From positions 1-64,000 of the forward strand of contig SBHC01000012.1 in the NCBI GenBank assembly GCA_006226375.1: DNA of 64,000 nt, written 5' to 3'. The first letter of the stretch is position 1; each line of letters starts with the position of its first letter. This DNA comes from Deltaproteobacteria bacterium (GTDB lineage Bacteria; Myxococcota_C; UBA6777). This document shows, piece by piece, positions 1 to 7,258 of the stretch. The notes below the pieces were generated by a model. It was given only the letters and a program-made list of their open reading frames with translations, did no database searches and was not told the origin of the DNA. The position numbers were made by a program, and so were the translations under genes.

Positions 1-108
1 TTGCTGGAAGCCTTCTTCTTGCTGGAAGCCTTCTTCTTGCTGGAAGCCTTCTTCTTGCTGGAAGCCTTCTTCTTGCTGGAAGCCTTCTTCTTGCTAGAAG
101 CTTTCTTC
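1..108 (-). repeat. Six tandem 18-bp repeats coding KKKASS
   Basis: The unit ttgctggaagccttcttc occurs six times in register from base 1; the sixth copy (91-108) has two substitutions. The array starts at the window edge, so the real copy number is unknown. In-frame arrays like this change length easily by slippage. Confidence 0.95.
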
Positions 109-617
109 TTGGGTTCTTCTTTTGTGGGGGCTGCGGGAGCGGGTGCGCCTTCAGCGAAAGCCGTTCCAATCCATCGCCAAATGCGATCGCCGGAGTTATC
201 TGTCTCTCGGACGTATGGAACTTCAAAACCTTTTTTCGGAGCCCATCGCTTCACAGAACCAATGGTACCACCTACCGACTTGGACTTTTCATTGCCAAGA
301 AGGTTTTGGGCATCGTCCATGTTGAGGGTGCCTTTCTTGCGAAGCTCTGTCATGAGCAACTTGGCGTCGCCTTCCAGAGTGTTCAACAAGGAGTCAGCAG
401 CACCTTCATCGGGTGTAAAGGTTGGGGCTGGGGCTTTTGTGGCCTTGGTCGCTTTGGGCTTGCGTCCACGTTTTTTGGGAGCAGGTTTTGCTTTTGGACT
501 CTTAGGGAGTGCGATAGGAAGCTGTTGGTCTCCCAAAGCAAGGATCAAGTCGGAGAGAGCGCTCATCACTTGAGGTTCGTTCAATCGATCGAGGGGAATG
601 TCAATAGCAATCTTCAT
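1..617 (-). CDS. Histone H1-like, AT-hook, Lys-rich DNA-binding protein (3' end beyond window)
   Basis: The reading frame opens at an ATG (617) preceded by AAAGGAAAG and stays open to the window edge, so the C-terminus is missing. The visible 205 residues show a short N-terminal segment beginning MKIAIDIPLDRL, a basic stretch with an AT-hook-like core (KKRGRKPK, about residues 48-55), a central 75-residue region (about 75-150) whose spacing of Gly, Arg and a PYV motif suggests a small winged-helix-like domain, and a tail made of the hexapeptide KKKASS repeated at least six times. Tails of this kind are known from bacterial histone H1-like nucleoid proteins. It is the next gene after the E1-like gene, separated by 372 bp, so it may or may not belong to the same cassette. 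DNA binding is inferred; the link to the Ub-like system is only positional. Confidence 0.7.
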   Translation of the reverse strand, partial: MKIAIDIPLDRLNEPQVMSALSDLILALGDQQLPIALPKSPKAKPAPKKRGRKPKATKATKAPAPTFTPDEGAADSLLNTLEGDAKLLMTELRKKGTLNMDDAQNLLGNEKSKSVGGTIGSVKRWAPKKGFEVPYVRETDNSGDRIWRWIGTAFAEGAPAPAAPTKEEPKKKASSKKKASSKKKASSKKKASSKKKASSKKKASS

Positions 618-989
618 GGTGACTTTCCTTTCTTCAGCGGCCTTCTTGGGGGCTTCACTGCTGACCAAATGTCGCAGTGAATCTGGCGAGTTTGAGCTTT
701 GACTAGCTCGGTATTGTACGCAAACAAACTAAGTTATCATTCGTTATACCTATAACTTTCACGTACTACTTGGACTTGTGTCAAGTTGTCAAGGAAAAAT
801 TAGGTAGGTGGAAATGCCATGTACCTATGGTATGTTTTGTTTGCTTATGTGTTTCAGTGCTTTATGGCTTTTTGTTTTGGCTGAAAATAAGTTATGGAAG
901 GTGGACGCGTGAAGGCTTTGAATTTCGGAAAATTCGAAGTTTGGGGGATGTTTGAAGGGGAAAAGGCTGCTGTGTATAGTTAGTCTAGC
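618..989. other. 372-bp AT-rich intergenic region with two small palindromes
   Basis: Lies between the E1-like gene stop and the histone-like gene start and is clearly richer in A+T than its neighbours. It has two short inverted repeats: GTTATA-CC-TATAAC at 743-756, about 125 bp upstream of the histone-like start and so possibly an operator, and GAATTT-CGGA-AAATTC at 920-935, about 55 bp after the E1-like stop. Neither is followed by a T-run. A 61-codon TTG-started frame at 770-955 has no ribosome site and is not credible. The region probably holds the promoter of the histone-like gene. Confidence 0.5.
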
Positions 990-1949
990 TTAGGCGGCGT
1001 CTTTCTCTTGTTGGGAGATCGACTCTGACGAAGATCCCGGCCACTGCGAGGGATCCAGCCGACTCGGAAGGTTGAGCATGGGATCGGCTGTGGCTTGCTC
1101 CGCGGAGAAGAATACCCCGTGGGTGTGGAGGGGTTTGCCCATGACCACTTGTTGGGCGAATGCCAGGAGAGTGTTCGCCGCGAGAATGTTTGTCGCGATA
1201 TTTTGGGGGTTTTCCTGAGCCCGCTCCGCGCAAGACAGTTCGTCGTTAAACATGGCTTTGTCGTCGGCTTCCACTTCAGGGAATAAGTCTGCGACACAAG
1301 GCAGTCGAAACACATCCATGCCTTGTTCATACACTTGTTCGTGATGGAATCCACAAACCACTTGGCCGCTCATCTCTTCGTTGCCAGCGTCAATCCAGAA
1401 TCGTCCGTGATGCGAACGAAACCATTGCGAAATGACTTGACGAGTGCGGTGGTTGTCAACGCAGCCAATGACAATGGCTGAGCCTTGAACGCAGTCCGCG
1501 TCGGATAGCTCTTCTAGCTGTTGGGGGTCCTTCAGGTAGGATTCCACATACGAGATGGGATACCCGAGCGCTGCACTGTATCGTTCTGCGAGTACGCGTG
1601 CTTTGTTTTTCCCCAAGTCCGACACAATGAAGTTCTGTCGCTTTAGGTTTTTGGTTTCCACTTCATCCCCATCCATCAGAAACAGCTTGACGTCTCGATC
1701 GTTGTAATGGGCTAGAAGTCGAGCGAGGTTGGGAACCAGGTAGCCACCGGTACCACCGCATCCTACAACGATCACACGAATGTTGTAGGCGTGCTGGTAG
1801 TATTGGAAAGCTTGGGGAAGTTCTATCAATGTGCTCATGTTTGTTTTCCTTGTTAGGTACGCCTCCACCCTTTGGATGGTTGCGTGGCGAAACTCTTGTA
1901 TCTTTTCGCTGAAGACTCTGTTCCACAATGTTGAAAACCACGAACTCAT
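990..1949 (-). CDS. PRTRC system ThiF-family protein (E1-like adenylyltransferase)
   Basis: A 319-aa member of the ThiF/MoeB/E1 superfamily, which adenylates the C-terminus of a Ub-like protein. Visible signatures are the glycine-rich nucleotide loop GCGGTGG (63-69), the acidic site in MDGDEVE (92-98), the R-Q pair after NLK (104-105) and the CVDN motif (163-166). A Cys in ELSCAERAQ (C240) sits where PRTRC ThiF proteins have a conserved LSC, so it is the candidate thioester or metal-binding Cys. Two starts are plausible: ATG 1949, 21 bp after the JAB gene and preceded by GGGGGAAGCT, or ATG 1838 (MSTLIELP), preceded by AAGGAAAAC, which gives a length closer to that usual for the family (about 270-280 aa). 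It is the last gene of the close-packed cassette that starts at 4566. Confidence 0.85.
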   Translation of the reverse strand: MSSWFSTLWNRVFSEKIQEFRHATIQRVEAYLTRKTNMSTLIELPQAFQYYQHAYNIRVIVVGCGGTGGYLVPNLARLLAHYNDRDVKLFLMDGDEVETKNLKRQNFIVSDLGKNKARVLAERYSAALGYPISYVESYLKDPQQLEELSDADCVQGSAIVIGCVDNHRTRQVISQWFRSHHGRFWIDAGNEEMSGQVVCGFHHEQVYEQGMDVFRLPCVADLFPEVEADDKAMFNDELSCAERAQENPQNIATNILAANTLLAFAQQVVMGKPLHTHGVFFSAEQATADPMLNLPSRLDPSQWPGSSSESISQQEKDAA

Positions 1950-1970
1950 AGCTTCCCCCTGTGAGGGATG

Positions 1971-2819
1971 TTAGATGCTCCAACCTCGTGGAAGCTTTTT
2001 GGCTTTGGGTACAAACACTGGCTCTTCTTGCCACTCGCCAGCTTTCATAAAGACAGCTTCCCACTCTTCACCCCAGCGCTCATCCCTTCGGTATCGCATG
2101 GTGTGTCCTGAGAAGGATCGTCCAGAATACGACCGATTGGAGAGCGAGCGGCCTGGACGAGAGTGACGGGGAGACCGAGAGGTGTAGCACCGGTCCAACC
2201 AGGCCTGAGGCCAGCTGTTGGGAAGCGCCGGTCCGTCGAACAAGTCACGTCCATCCAACGGGATGAATCGACCTGCAACACCCATCCGAAACTCCAGATG
2301 AGGAATGCTCTGATGCACGCAGCCAATCACTCCGTACAGCCGGTCTTCTTTTTCATCATCGTCGTCGATGCCTGAGAAGAACGCAGGCATGCTATTGTGC
2401 GAGTGGATATCCATCACCAAGAGGTGCTGACTCTCCAGCTCAGGGTTGCGCACAAACTGAACCAGCGCTCCCGACACACGTTGGGGAGGGCAGTACAGAA
2501 AGTAGGTGTCATCTTCCTGGTTCAGAAAGATCTGGAGGAAGGCTTCTGCCTGTTGTTTTTCTCGGTACACCGCCCGGAAAAAGTCCAAGATCGTTGTGAG
2601 AAGGGCGCCAGGAATGGGTGGAATGGACAGCTCCACGTTCTCCGTCAAGCGAGTTTGCAAGCCGGGGCACTCTTCGGTCCGAACGGTCGCTCGGCCAATG
2701 GAAGTGTCCCGAATTTCAAAGCAACCGTTTTGCGCCATCACATAGTTAATGGGCTTGGTAAACTCTTCGTCGGGCAACTCAATCCAGTGGTCGACGAACA
2801 AATGGGCCAGATCCTTCAT
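1971..2819 (-). CDS. PRTRC system protein A-like JAB/JAMM metallopeptidase
   Basis: 282-aa protein with a complete JAMM zinc-peptidase motif HSH-x7-S-x2-D: H139, H141, S149 and D152. Such JAB/MPN domains cleave isopeptide or peptide bonds after the C-terminal Gly of ubiquitin-like proteins, either to mature or to remove them, and PRTRC protein A belongs to this group. The C-terminal 70 residues are Ser/Arg-rich and probably disordered. I chose ATG 2819 because it follows GGAAAGGA at good spacing, 13 bp after the preceding stop; an in-frame ATG at 2840 would overlap the upstream gene by 8 bp. It stands between the E2-like and E1-like genes, as expected for a Ub-like cassette. The assignment to the JAB superfamily is firm; the precise PRTRC family label rests on neighbourhood and general resemblance. 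Confidence 0.85.
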   Translation of the reverse strand: MKDLAHLFVDHWIELPDEEFTKPINYVMAQNGCFEIRDTSIGRATVRTEECPGLQTRLTENVELSIPPIPGALLTTILDFFRAVYREKQQAEAFLQIFLNQEDDTYFLYCPPQRVSGALVQFVRNPELESQHLLVMDIHSHNSMPAFFSGIDDDDEKEDRLYGVIGCVHQSIPHLEFRMGVAGRFIPLDGRDLFDGPALPNSWPQAWLDRCYTSRSPRHSRPGRSLSNRSYSGRSFSGHTMRYRRDERWGEEWEAVFMKAGEWQEEPVFVPKAKKLPRGWSI

Positions 2820-2832
2820 GGTCCATCCTTTC

Positions 2833-3489
2833 CTAGTCAAAAATGTGGTCAGCCATCAACGTGGTGACTTCACTGTATTTGCAAACGTGATGAAGGCGAT
2901 CCATGGGGAACGTCTTCTGGTCTTTTACGTCGTTCCAAAAGTCGATCAAGTTGGCGCTTTCGTCGTAACCATCGTCGTACATACCAGCCAGATCGGTGTT
3001 GAATGGAGTGCCCAAGAACATCTCTGCGACCATGTCCAGGTGGTGAAAGTGACGCAGTTTGACGTCATAATCGCCCCAGCAAATGGTTCGGTCGTCAAAG
3101 ACGTTCCCAAAGGGAAAGTCGTACAGGTCTGTATCAAGCCCGCTCCAGGGGCCCTTCATCGCGAAGACGGCAGACTCCGTAAGCTTGAGCTCGTGTTCGG
3201 TGTCGCCCTGTATCCTGTAGAGGAACAAGGTGTCCGGTATGGGCAGCGTGTATGTGTCTTCATACATCTGCATGGTTCGTTCATGGGCCGGTTTTTGCAG
3301 CGCGACCGCTTGGTATCCACCACCCCGCCAGTGTTGAATGCACCCAGGAGGCAAAGTCGGGCTTGCGAGGCTCTGGCGGCTGAACACGCTGACCAAGGAC
3401 TCCAGCGCCACGTATCGTGTGTTGTGGGACGTCTTCCGCTTGTCAATCAACTGTACGCGGCCGTCCGGAAGCATGTGAATCGTGTACAT
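2833..3489 (-). CDS. PRTRC system protein B-like, prokaryotic E2-type protein
   Basis: 218-aa protein that I recognise as PRTRC protein B (the Prok-E2 family D type) from the block FPFGNVF (125-131) followed by RTICWG (134-139). C137 is the natural candidate for the conjugating cysteine, but whether family D proteins are active E2 enzymes is not established. The following HFHHLDMVAEMFLGTPFN segment (about 146-163) is also typical of the family, and the protein ends shortly after. Start ATG 3489 follows AGAGAGG. The gene ends 13 bp before the JAB gene. In the conjugation model it would accept the Ub-like protein from the E1-like protein. Confidence 0.8.
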   Translation of the reverse strand: MYTIHMLPDGRVQLIDKRKTSHNTRYVALESLVSVFSRQSLASPTLPPGCIQHWRGGGYQAVALQKPAHERTMQMYEDTYTLPIPDTLFLYRIQGDTEHELKLTESAVFAMKGPWSGLDTDLYDFPFGNVFDDRTICWGDYDVKLRHFHHLDMVAEMFLGTPFNTDLAGMYDDGYDESANLIDFWNDVKDQKTFPMDRLHHVCKYSEVTTLMADHIFD

Positions 3490-3544
3490 AGGAACCTCTC
3501 TTGGGAGACAGTGTCAGGCATCTGGAGGATACCAGCGTCTCTTC

Positions 3545-3976
3545 TTACGCTGCTTGGGAGGAATGCCCTTCAGCAGACGCTCCTAGAAGAAAGCTCTCAA
3601 GAGCCTGGAATTGCTCGGAAGCGCACCAGACCCCTTCTTGGTAGTAGGGGACCTGCAACACGCGGCTGCGTGAGTTGGAGGGGCTCCAAAGCAGCTTTCC
3701 TGGTAGGTTGTCACCCAAGGTGAGTTGCTTCAGGATTTGCATGGGCTGTCCAAACTCTACGTGCATCACACGAGCTTCAACGTCCATCCGAATGGTGTGG
3801 TGAATGCTTTGCTTTCTCAGAAGCTGTCGTGTGAGTTGGCGAAGCAGATTTTCCACGTGCTTTTGTTCTTTGCTGTCTTCGAGCGCTCGCTCTTTGCGAA
3901 TCACTTTGCGGTCCCACGCCCATCGATGAAGACGAGCGAAGTCAAAGCGACAGCTCAGCCTGTCTACACTGTGCAT
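3545..3976 (-). CDS. Hypothetical protein in the Ub-like cassette
   Basis: 143-aa protein not recognised. The start ATG 3976 is chosen because AAAGG lies about 10 bp upstream; the frame is open further up but would overlap the 97-aa gene. The N-terminal half is basic and helical (RLHRWAWDRK, then a Lys/Arg/Glu-rich stretch), the C-terminal half has alternating hydrophobics that could form strands. No Cys pair, signal peptide or membrane segment is evident. It lies between the 97-aa gene (98 bp away, with a large hairpin in the gap) and the E2-like gene (55 bp), on the same strand, so it is presumably part of the cassette. It does not resemble my memory of PRTRC proteins D, E or F. Confidence 0.6.
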   Translation of the reverse strand: MHSVDRLSCRFDFARLHRWAWDRKVIRKERALEDSKEQKHVENLLRQLTRQLLRKQSIHHTIRMDVEARVMHVEFGQPMQILKQLTLGDNLPGKLLWSPSNSRSRVLQVPYYQEGVWCASEQFQALESFLLGASAEGHSSQAA

Positions 3977-4038
3977 TGTGCTGTACCTTTGTATGTCAGG
4001 GATGAATGCAGTTGTTTGTCTAAGAAGATGTGAAGAGG

Positions 4039-4086
4039 GGATACATCCAAGACAGAGCACACGCTCTGCCTTGTTTAGATGTATCC
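4039..4086 (-). promoter_or_regulatory. Long intra-operon RNA hairpin across a stop codon
   Basis: On the minus-strand transcript GGATACATC pairs perfectly with GATGTATCC (9 bp); after a 4-nt bulge that holds the TAA stop of the 97-aa gene, CAAG pairs with CTTG, then a G.U pair and CAGAGC with GCTCTG close a GTGT tetraloop. That is about 20 paired positions. No U-run follows, so it is more likely a processing, stability or attenuation element than a simple terminator. Confidence 0.6.
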
Positions 4087-4368
4087 TCCAGGTGGGTCGC
4101 TGAGAACGGTGGGTAGGGACGATAGCTGTGAGACGACAAACGAGCACTGGATCTGTTGATCGGTGAGCGTTCTCATCTTTTGCCAGAGGCCTTGAGCTGC
4201 TTCCGCATCGCCTTCACAATCTTCCCAATCCATGGGACTTTGCAATTGGATGAGTCGCTCGTAGAGGTTCTGCTCGGCGTCAGAGTACAACGCCTGCTCT
4301 TCCATCTCTGCGAGGTCCTCCATGCATCGTTCCGCCAGCGATTCCGTGGAAAACTGTGCCGATGACAT
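4075..4368 (-). CDS. 97-aa acidic hypothetical protein ending PPGGYI
   Basis: Small acidic, mainly helical protein (Glu/Gln/Leu-rich, with two CxxD/DCEG-type isolated cysteines) that I do not recognise. Its start ATG 4368 is 6 bp after the stop of the Ub-like gene, whose last codons supply the GGGTAA ribosome site, so translation is probably coupled. The C-terminus PPGGYI places a di-glycine two residues before the end, which resembles an unprocessed Ub-like tail, but the rest of the protein does not look like a beta-grasp fold. It could be a substrate or adaptor of the conjugation system, or simply unrelated. Confidence 0.7.
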   Translation of the reverse strand: MSSAQFSTESLAERCMEDLAEMEEQALYSDAEQNLYERLIQLQSPMDWEDCEGDAEAAQGLWQKMRTLTDQQIQCSFVVSQLSSLPTVLSDPPGGYI

Positions 4369-4374
4369 GGTTGC

Positions 4375-4566
4375 TTACCCTTTGGTTCCAGCTCGTACCA
4401 CGAACTTGACGTTGCCTTGCTCGTCGTACTCGGGTTCCGCGTTCTCAATTTGGGGGAACATGGTCTTCAGCGCAGTACGGATTTGCTCCACACTGTAGCT
4501 GTGATCCACTTCGATTTCCTTTCCGAAGAAAGTCACTTTTCGTACTCGCTCAGGTGCCATAGCCAT
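4375..4566 (-). CDS. PRTRC system protein C-like, ubiquitin-like protein
   Basis: 63-aa protein matching PRTRC protein C (Prok_Ub type) in size and layout: an N-terminal strand RVRKVTFFGKEIEV, a helix in SVEQIRTALKTMFPQIE, an acidic turn, a strand VKFVVRA, and a C-terminal GTKG like that of other family members. In this family the exposed C-terminal Gly is thought to be the site adenylated by the ThiF-like partner. Start ATG 4566 follows GGAG at 8 bp; a second in-frame ATG is two codons later. It is the first gene of the cassette; the 292 bp to the divergent Sel1 gene must hold the promoter. Confidence 0.8.
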   Translation of the reverse strand: MAMAPERVRKVTFFGKEIEVDHSYSVEQIRTALKTMFPQIENAEPEYDEQGNVKFVVRAGTKG

Positions 4567-4858
4567 GATGGATACTCCTTTTTCTCTGTCATCCCAACGC
4601 GGGATGTGCGAGATACACCAATCCGGTAGAGCGTTGATGGGTCTTGCTCTTTGTTTCGATGATAGCGGTTGGTGATTGTTTCGATTGCTCGGTAGGTTGG
4701 GCTTTATCGTCTGCCCGACCCTTAATACGAGGGCTTCTACATTGGGTTCGACTCTTTTTCGATTTTTTTCCAGATGCCCACTCTTCGCATGGATTCCAGA
4801 ATCATCTGTCGCTATACTGCAACAACAAGAGGCGATTCACTCGACACGGGGATATACG
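4567..4858. other. Divergent intergenic region, Ub-like cassette / Sel1 gene
   Basis: 292 bp between two outward-facing starts. I see no convincing operator or sigma-70 promoter, although both transcripts must begin here. The plus-strand frame is open through much of it, but the ribosome site and signal peptide place the Sel1 gene start at 4859. Confidence 0.4.
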
Positions 4859-5605
4859 ATGCATCCTACCTACAAGTTCATTTGGTTCTGCTTTTGTGTT
4901 GTGTTTTTGTTCACAGGTGTCTGTGACGCAGCCATGCCCAAAGATGTGAAGTTTGCCTACCACAAAGACAACTGTCTACAGAACGAAAGCGCCCGAAGCT
5001 GCGCATGGTTGGGTGCCATGCTTGAGAAAAAAGGGAAGCGCCAAAAGGCCAAACCTTTCTACAAACGAGCGTGTCATGCGCTGATCCAGCCTCTTGGTCC
5101 AGCTTGTTATCTGTGGGGGCTGCTGGAATCTGATGCAGCCAAACGTTACCTGGCTTTTGCGCGTGCTTGCAAACTCAAAGATGCCGATGGTTGCACAGCA
5201 ATGGGTGAAGTGTGGATGCGCAAACGACAACTCGACAAAGCCCTTCCTTACTACAAAAAAGCCTGTCAGAACAAAGACGGCCGAGGCTGCCATCGCTACG
5301 CTGGCGTACTGTTTGCGAAGAAACAATTGGCTCGTTCGATGGATCTTCTGCGTCGGTCCTGTCGCTTGGGTTATCCCCCCGGTTGCGGGTCGTTGGGGTG
5401 GTTGTACCAATCCAAAACTAAGCAACCCAGGAAGGCTCTCCGTGCCTACGCTGTGGGTTGCAAGCTGCGAGGGGCGGCAGCATGCGCGCGGTGGGGCTTG
5501 TTGTTGCGCAAACGCAAGAAGGGGAAGCGCGCCAAGAAAGCCTTCCTCCTTGCTTGTAAGTACGGATACAAGAAGGCTTGCGGCTGGGCCAAAGGGAAGA
5601 AGTAA
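4859..5605 (+). CDS. Secreted Sel1-like repeat protein
   Basis: 248-aa exported protein. The start ATG 4859 (MHPTYKF) follows GGGGA and gives a clear signal peptide (hydrophobic FIWFCFCVVFLFTGV, cleavage near CDA-A). The mature part consists of about six Sel1-like repeats with the Cys pattern ACxxGxxxxCxxLG, for example around residues 35-70, 95-130 and 170-205, and ends in a Lys-rich tail. Cys-paired Sel1 repeats resemble secreted HcpA-type proteins and act as protein-interaction scaffolds. The same repeat type forms the sensor halves of the two kinases at 41151 and 43563. It converges with the caspase gene, 15 bp apart. Confidence 0.8.
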   Translation: MHPTYKFIWFCFCVVFLFTGVCDAAMPKDVKFAYHKDNCLQNESARSCAWLGAMLEKKGKRQKAKPFYKRACHALIQPLGPACYLWGLLESDAAKRYLAFARACKLKDADGCTAMGEVWMRKRQLDKALPYYKKACQNKDGRGCHRYAGVLFAKKQLARSMDLLRRSCRLGYPPGCGSLGWLYQSKTKQPRKALRAYAVGCKLRGAAACARWGLLLRKRKKGKRAKKAFLLACKYGYKKACGWAKGKK

Positions 5606-5620
5606 GGTCTGGGAAGAGGG

Positions 5621-7258
5621 CTAAAGTCGGACGCCTACGCCGAGGGAGAAGGCGAGCGTCCATCGAGCAGTCCAGGCGTTGGCGAGGTTGAGGAATCGGA
5701 CGCCTCCGTCGAGGTCTGCCGTGAGAAACCATCGCTGGCTTAGGGCGTATTGCACGTTGAGGAGCAGCCCGCTGCCAAACAAAAAGGAGAGGAGCGTATC
5801 GCCGTCACGTCCGTTGTTTCCAGGGATGGCTTGGAACAGGGGGGACACTCGAACGCGTAGCCCCAGGCTAACCATCCAGAACGGTTGGTGGACAAGGTTC
5901 CACATCCATCCCACATCAAGATGAAGCATGTGAAGATCGTAGACAAAGCTGGGGCTGCCCAAGACTGAGCCGTACTGGTATGTTAAGCGTGTCAGAAGTG
6001 AAGTGCGACCGTCGAAAACACCGGTCAGTGGGGTCAATATGCCTAGGCTGGGGCCTTGGTGGAGGACGCTCTGTCCCAGCCCACTCCAGCCCAGCTGGTA
6101 CTTCATATCCAAGCTGGGTCCGTCCATCTGTCCACGAAACACCTTCCACGCTCCGACGTCTTCGGAAGCGGGTTGGTCGCCGCGTATGGCATGCTGAGTG
6201 TAGGCCACATTGCGACCGACGAGTCCCAAGCGGAGTCGTTGGCCTTTTTTGATCGCGATCTTGGCGGCGTACACGCCTCCTCGACGTCGCCACTGCAAGA
6301 CATACCGTCCTGGTAGCAACGCGATGGTTGTGGCTCGACCTTTGCGTTTTTTGAGTTCTGCGAGGAGCATGTCGCGGCGGAGGTTCCAGATGAAGAATCG
6401 CCCTGTCAGGTTGCGTCGCAAAAACAGCCAGGCCTTGGGTTTGCGCAAGGTGCTTAAGATTAACTCCCCAAAACCCGCCAGCTGCTTGCGGAAGCGGGCT
6501 CGTTGTGGCCCATACACCGAGAGGATCGTTCGTTCCAGCGTTCGTGAGTAGGCATAGCGATAGGCTTCCTGCAGAGTGACGTGGCCGTCGCGATCGCGGT
6601 CGGCTGCCCCACGCAATCCTGTGACCCAGAAGTGAGTGAAAATACCTCCGCGCAGCGCAGGATCTTCGTGAGCGCTCTCTCGTTCGCCTGACGCGGTAAT
6701 GATCACTTCGCCCTTCGCAGTGGGAGCAAGATGCAGATAGGGGACCTTGAACCCTTGCTTGCGCCGACGTAGGCCTTTTTGCAGGGTCATACCACCTGTT
6801 TCGCAAGCGTCGAGGATGGCAAGGCGAAGTGTGGCTCCTGACGTTCGAAGGAACGTTTGCATCTCTCCGAAGGGGAGAGGCTTTCCTCCCAGCAGAAACC
6901 GGCCTCTCTTGGCGTGCCCCGAGTAGTAGACCAGGAGAAGGACAGAGGACTTGGGCTGTTGACGACGGATGCGCTGGATTCGATTACGAATTGTTTGAAA
7001 GGTCTTGCGGGTTCGTTGAAGAGAAGGATTGGTCAGCAACCAGATGTTCTTTGCTTTGTACCCAGCCATTTGCACCAGCACATCCTTCATTTTGGCAGCG
7101 TCGGACGTTGCGTAGCGCAGCGTGGGTAGTCCTTTTCCTCCTTGGTTGTGACCTAACAGCAGGGCAAACCGATGGAGAGTTCCTGAGGCATGCGCCATGG
7201 ACGCTGCTCCACTCCATCCGCAAACCAACAGGGTGAGAAACAGAAGTGTCTGTCTCAT
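5621..7258 (-). CDS. Secreted caspase-family (C14) protein with EF-hand loop
   Basis: 545-aa protein. The start ATG 7258 follows GAGG and overlaps the anti-sigma stop (ATGA). A signal peptide (1-25, cleavage after AHA) precedes a caspase fold: catalytic His in YYSGHAKRG (H115) and Cys in ILDACETGG (C152). Directly after it DRDRDGHVTLQE (220-231) is a perfect 12-residue EF-hand loop, so calcium may control activity. Residues about 285-345 look like a PEGA-like beta region and the C-terminal 170 residues alternate in a way that suggests an outer-membrane beta-barrel or beta-sandwich. It is the last gene of a sigma / anti-sigma / effector operon. Known relatives are calcium-dependent metacaspases or orthocaspases; the substrate here is unknown. 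Confidence 0.85.
   Translation of the reverse strand: MRQTLLFLTLLVCGWSGAASMAHASGTLHRFALLLGHNQGGKGLPTLRYATSDAAKMKDVLVQMAGYKAKNIWLLTNPSLQRTRKTFQTIRNRIQRIRRQQPKSSVLLLVYYSGHAKRGRFLLGGKPLPFGEMQTFLRTSGATLRLAILDACETGGMTLQKGLRRRKQGFKVPYLHLAPTAKGEVIITASGERESAHEDPALRGGIFTHFWVTGLRGAADRDRDGHVTLQEAYRYAYSRTLERTILSVYGPQRARFRKQLAGFGELILSTLRKPKAWLFLRRNLTGRFFIWNLRRDMLLAELKKRKGRATTIALLPGRYVLQWRRRGGVYAAKIAIKKGQRLRLGLVGRNVAYTQHAIRGDQPASEDVGAWKVFRGQMDGPSLDMKYQLGWSGLGQSVLHQGPSLGILTPLTGVFDGRTSLLTRLTYQYGSVLGSPSFVYDLHMLHLDVGWMWNLVHQPFWMVSLGLRVRVSPLFQAIPGNNGRDGDTLLSFLFGSGLLLNVQYALSQRWFLTADLDGGVRFLNLANAWTARWTLAFSLGVGVRL

Noticed and set aside
1-573. Plus-strand frame beginning with a LEAFFL-type repeat
   Set aside because: The opposite strand has an initiated, AT-hook-bearing Lys-rich protein with a ribosome site; the plus frame starts at the window edge without one.
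770-955. Possible 61-aa membrane peptide
   Set aside because: TTG start, no ribosome site and AT-rich intergenic composition.
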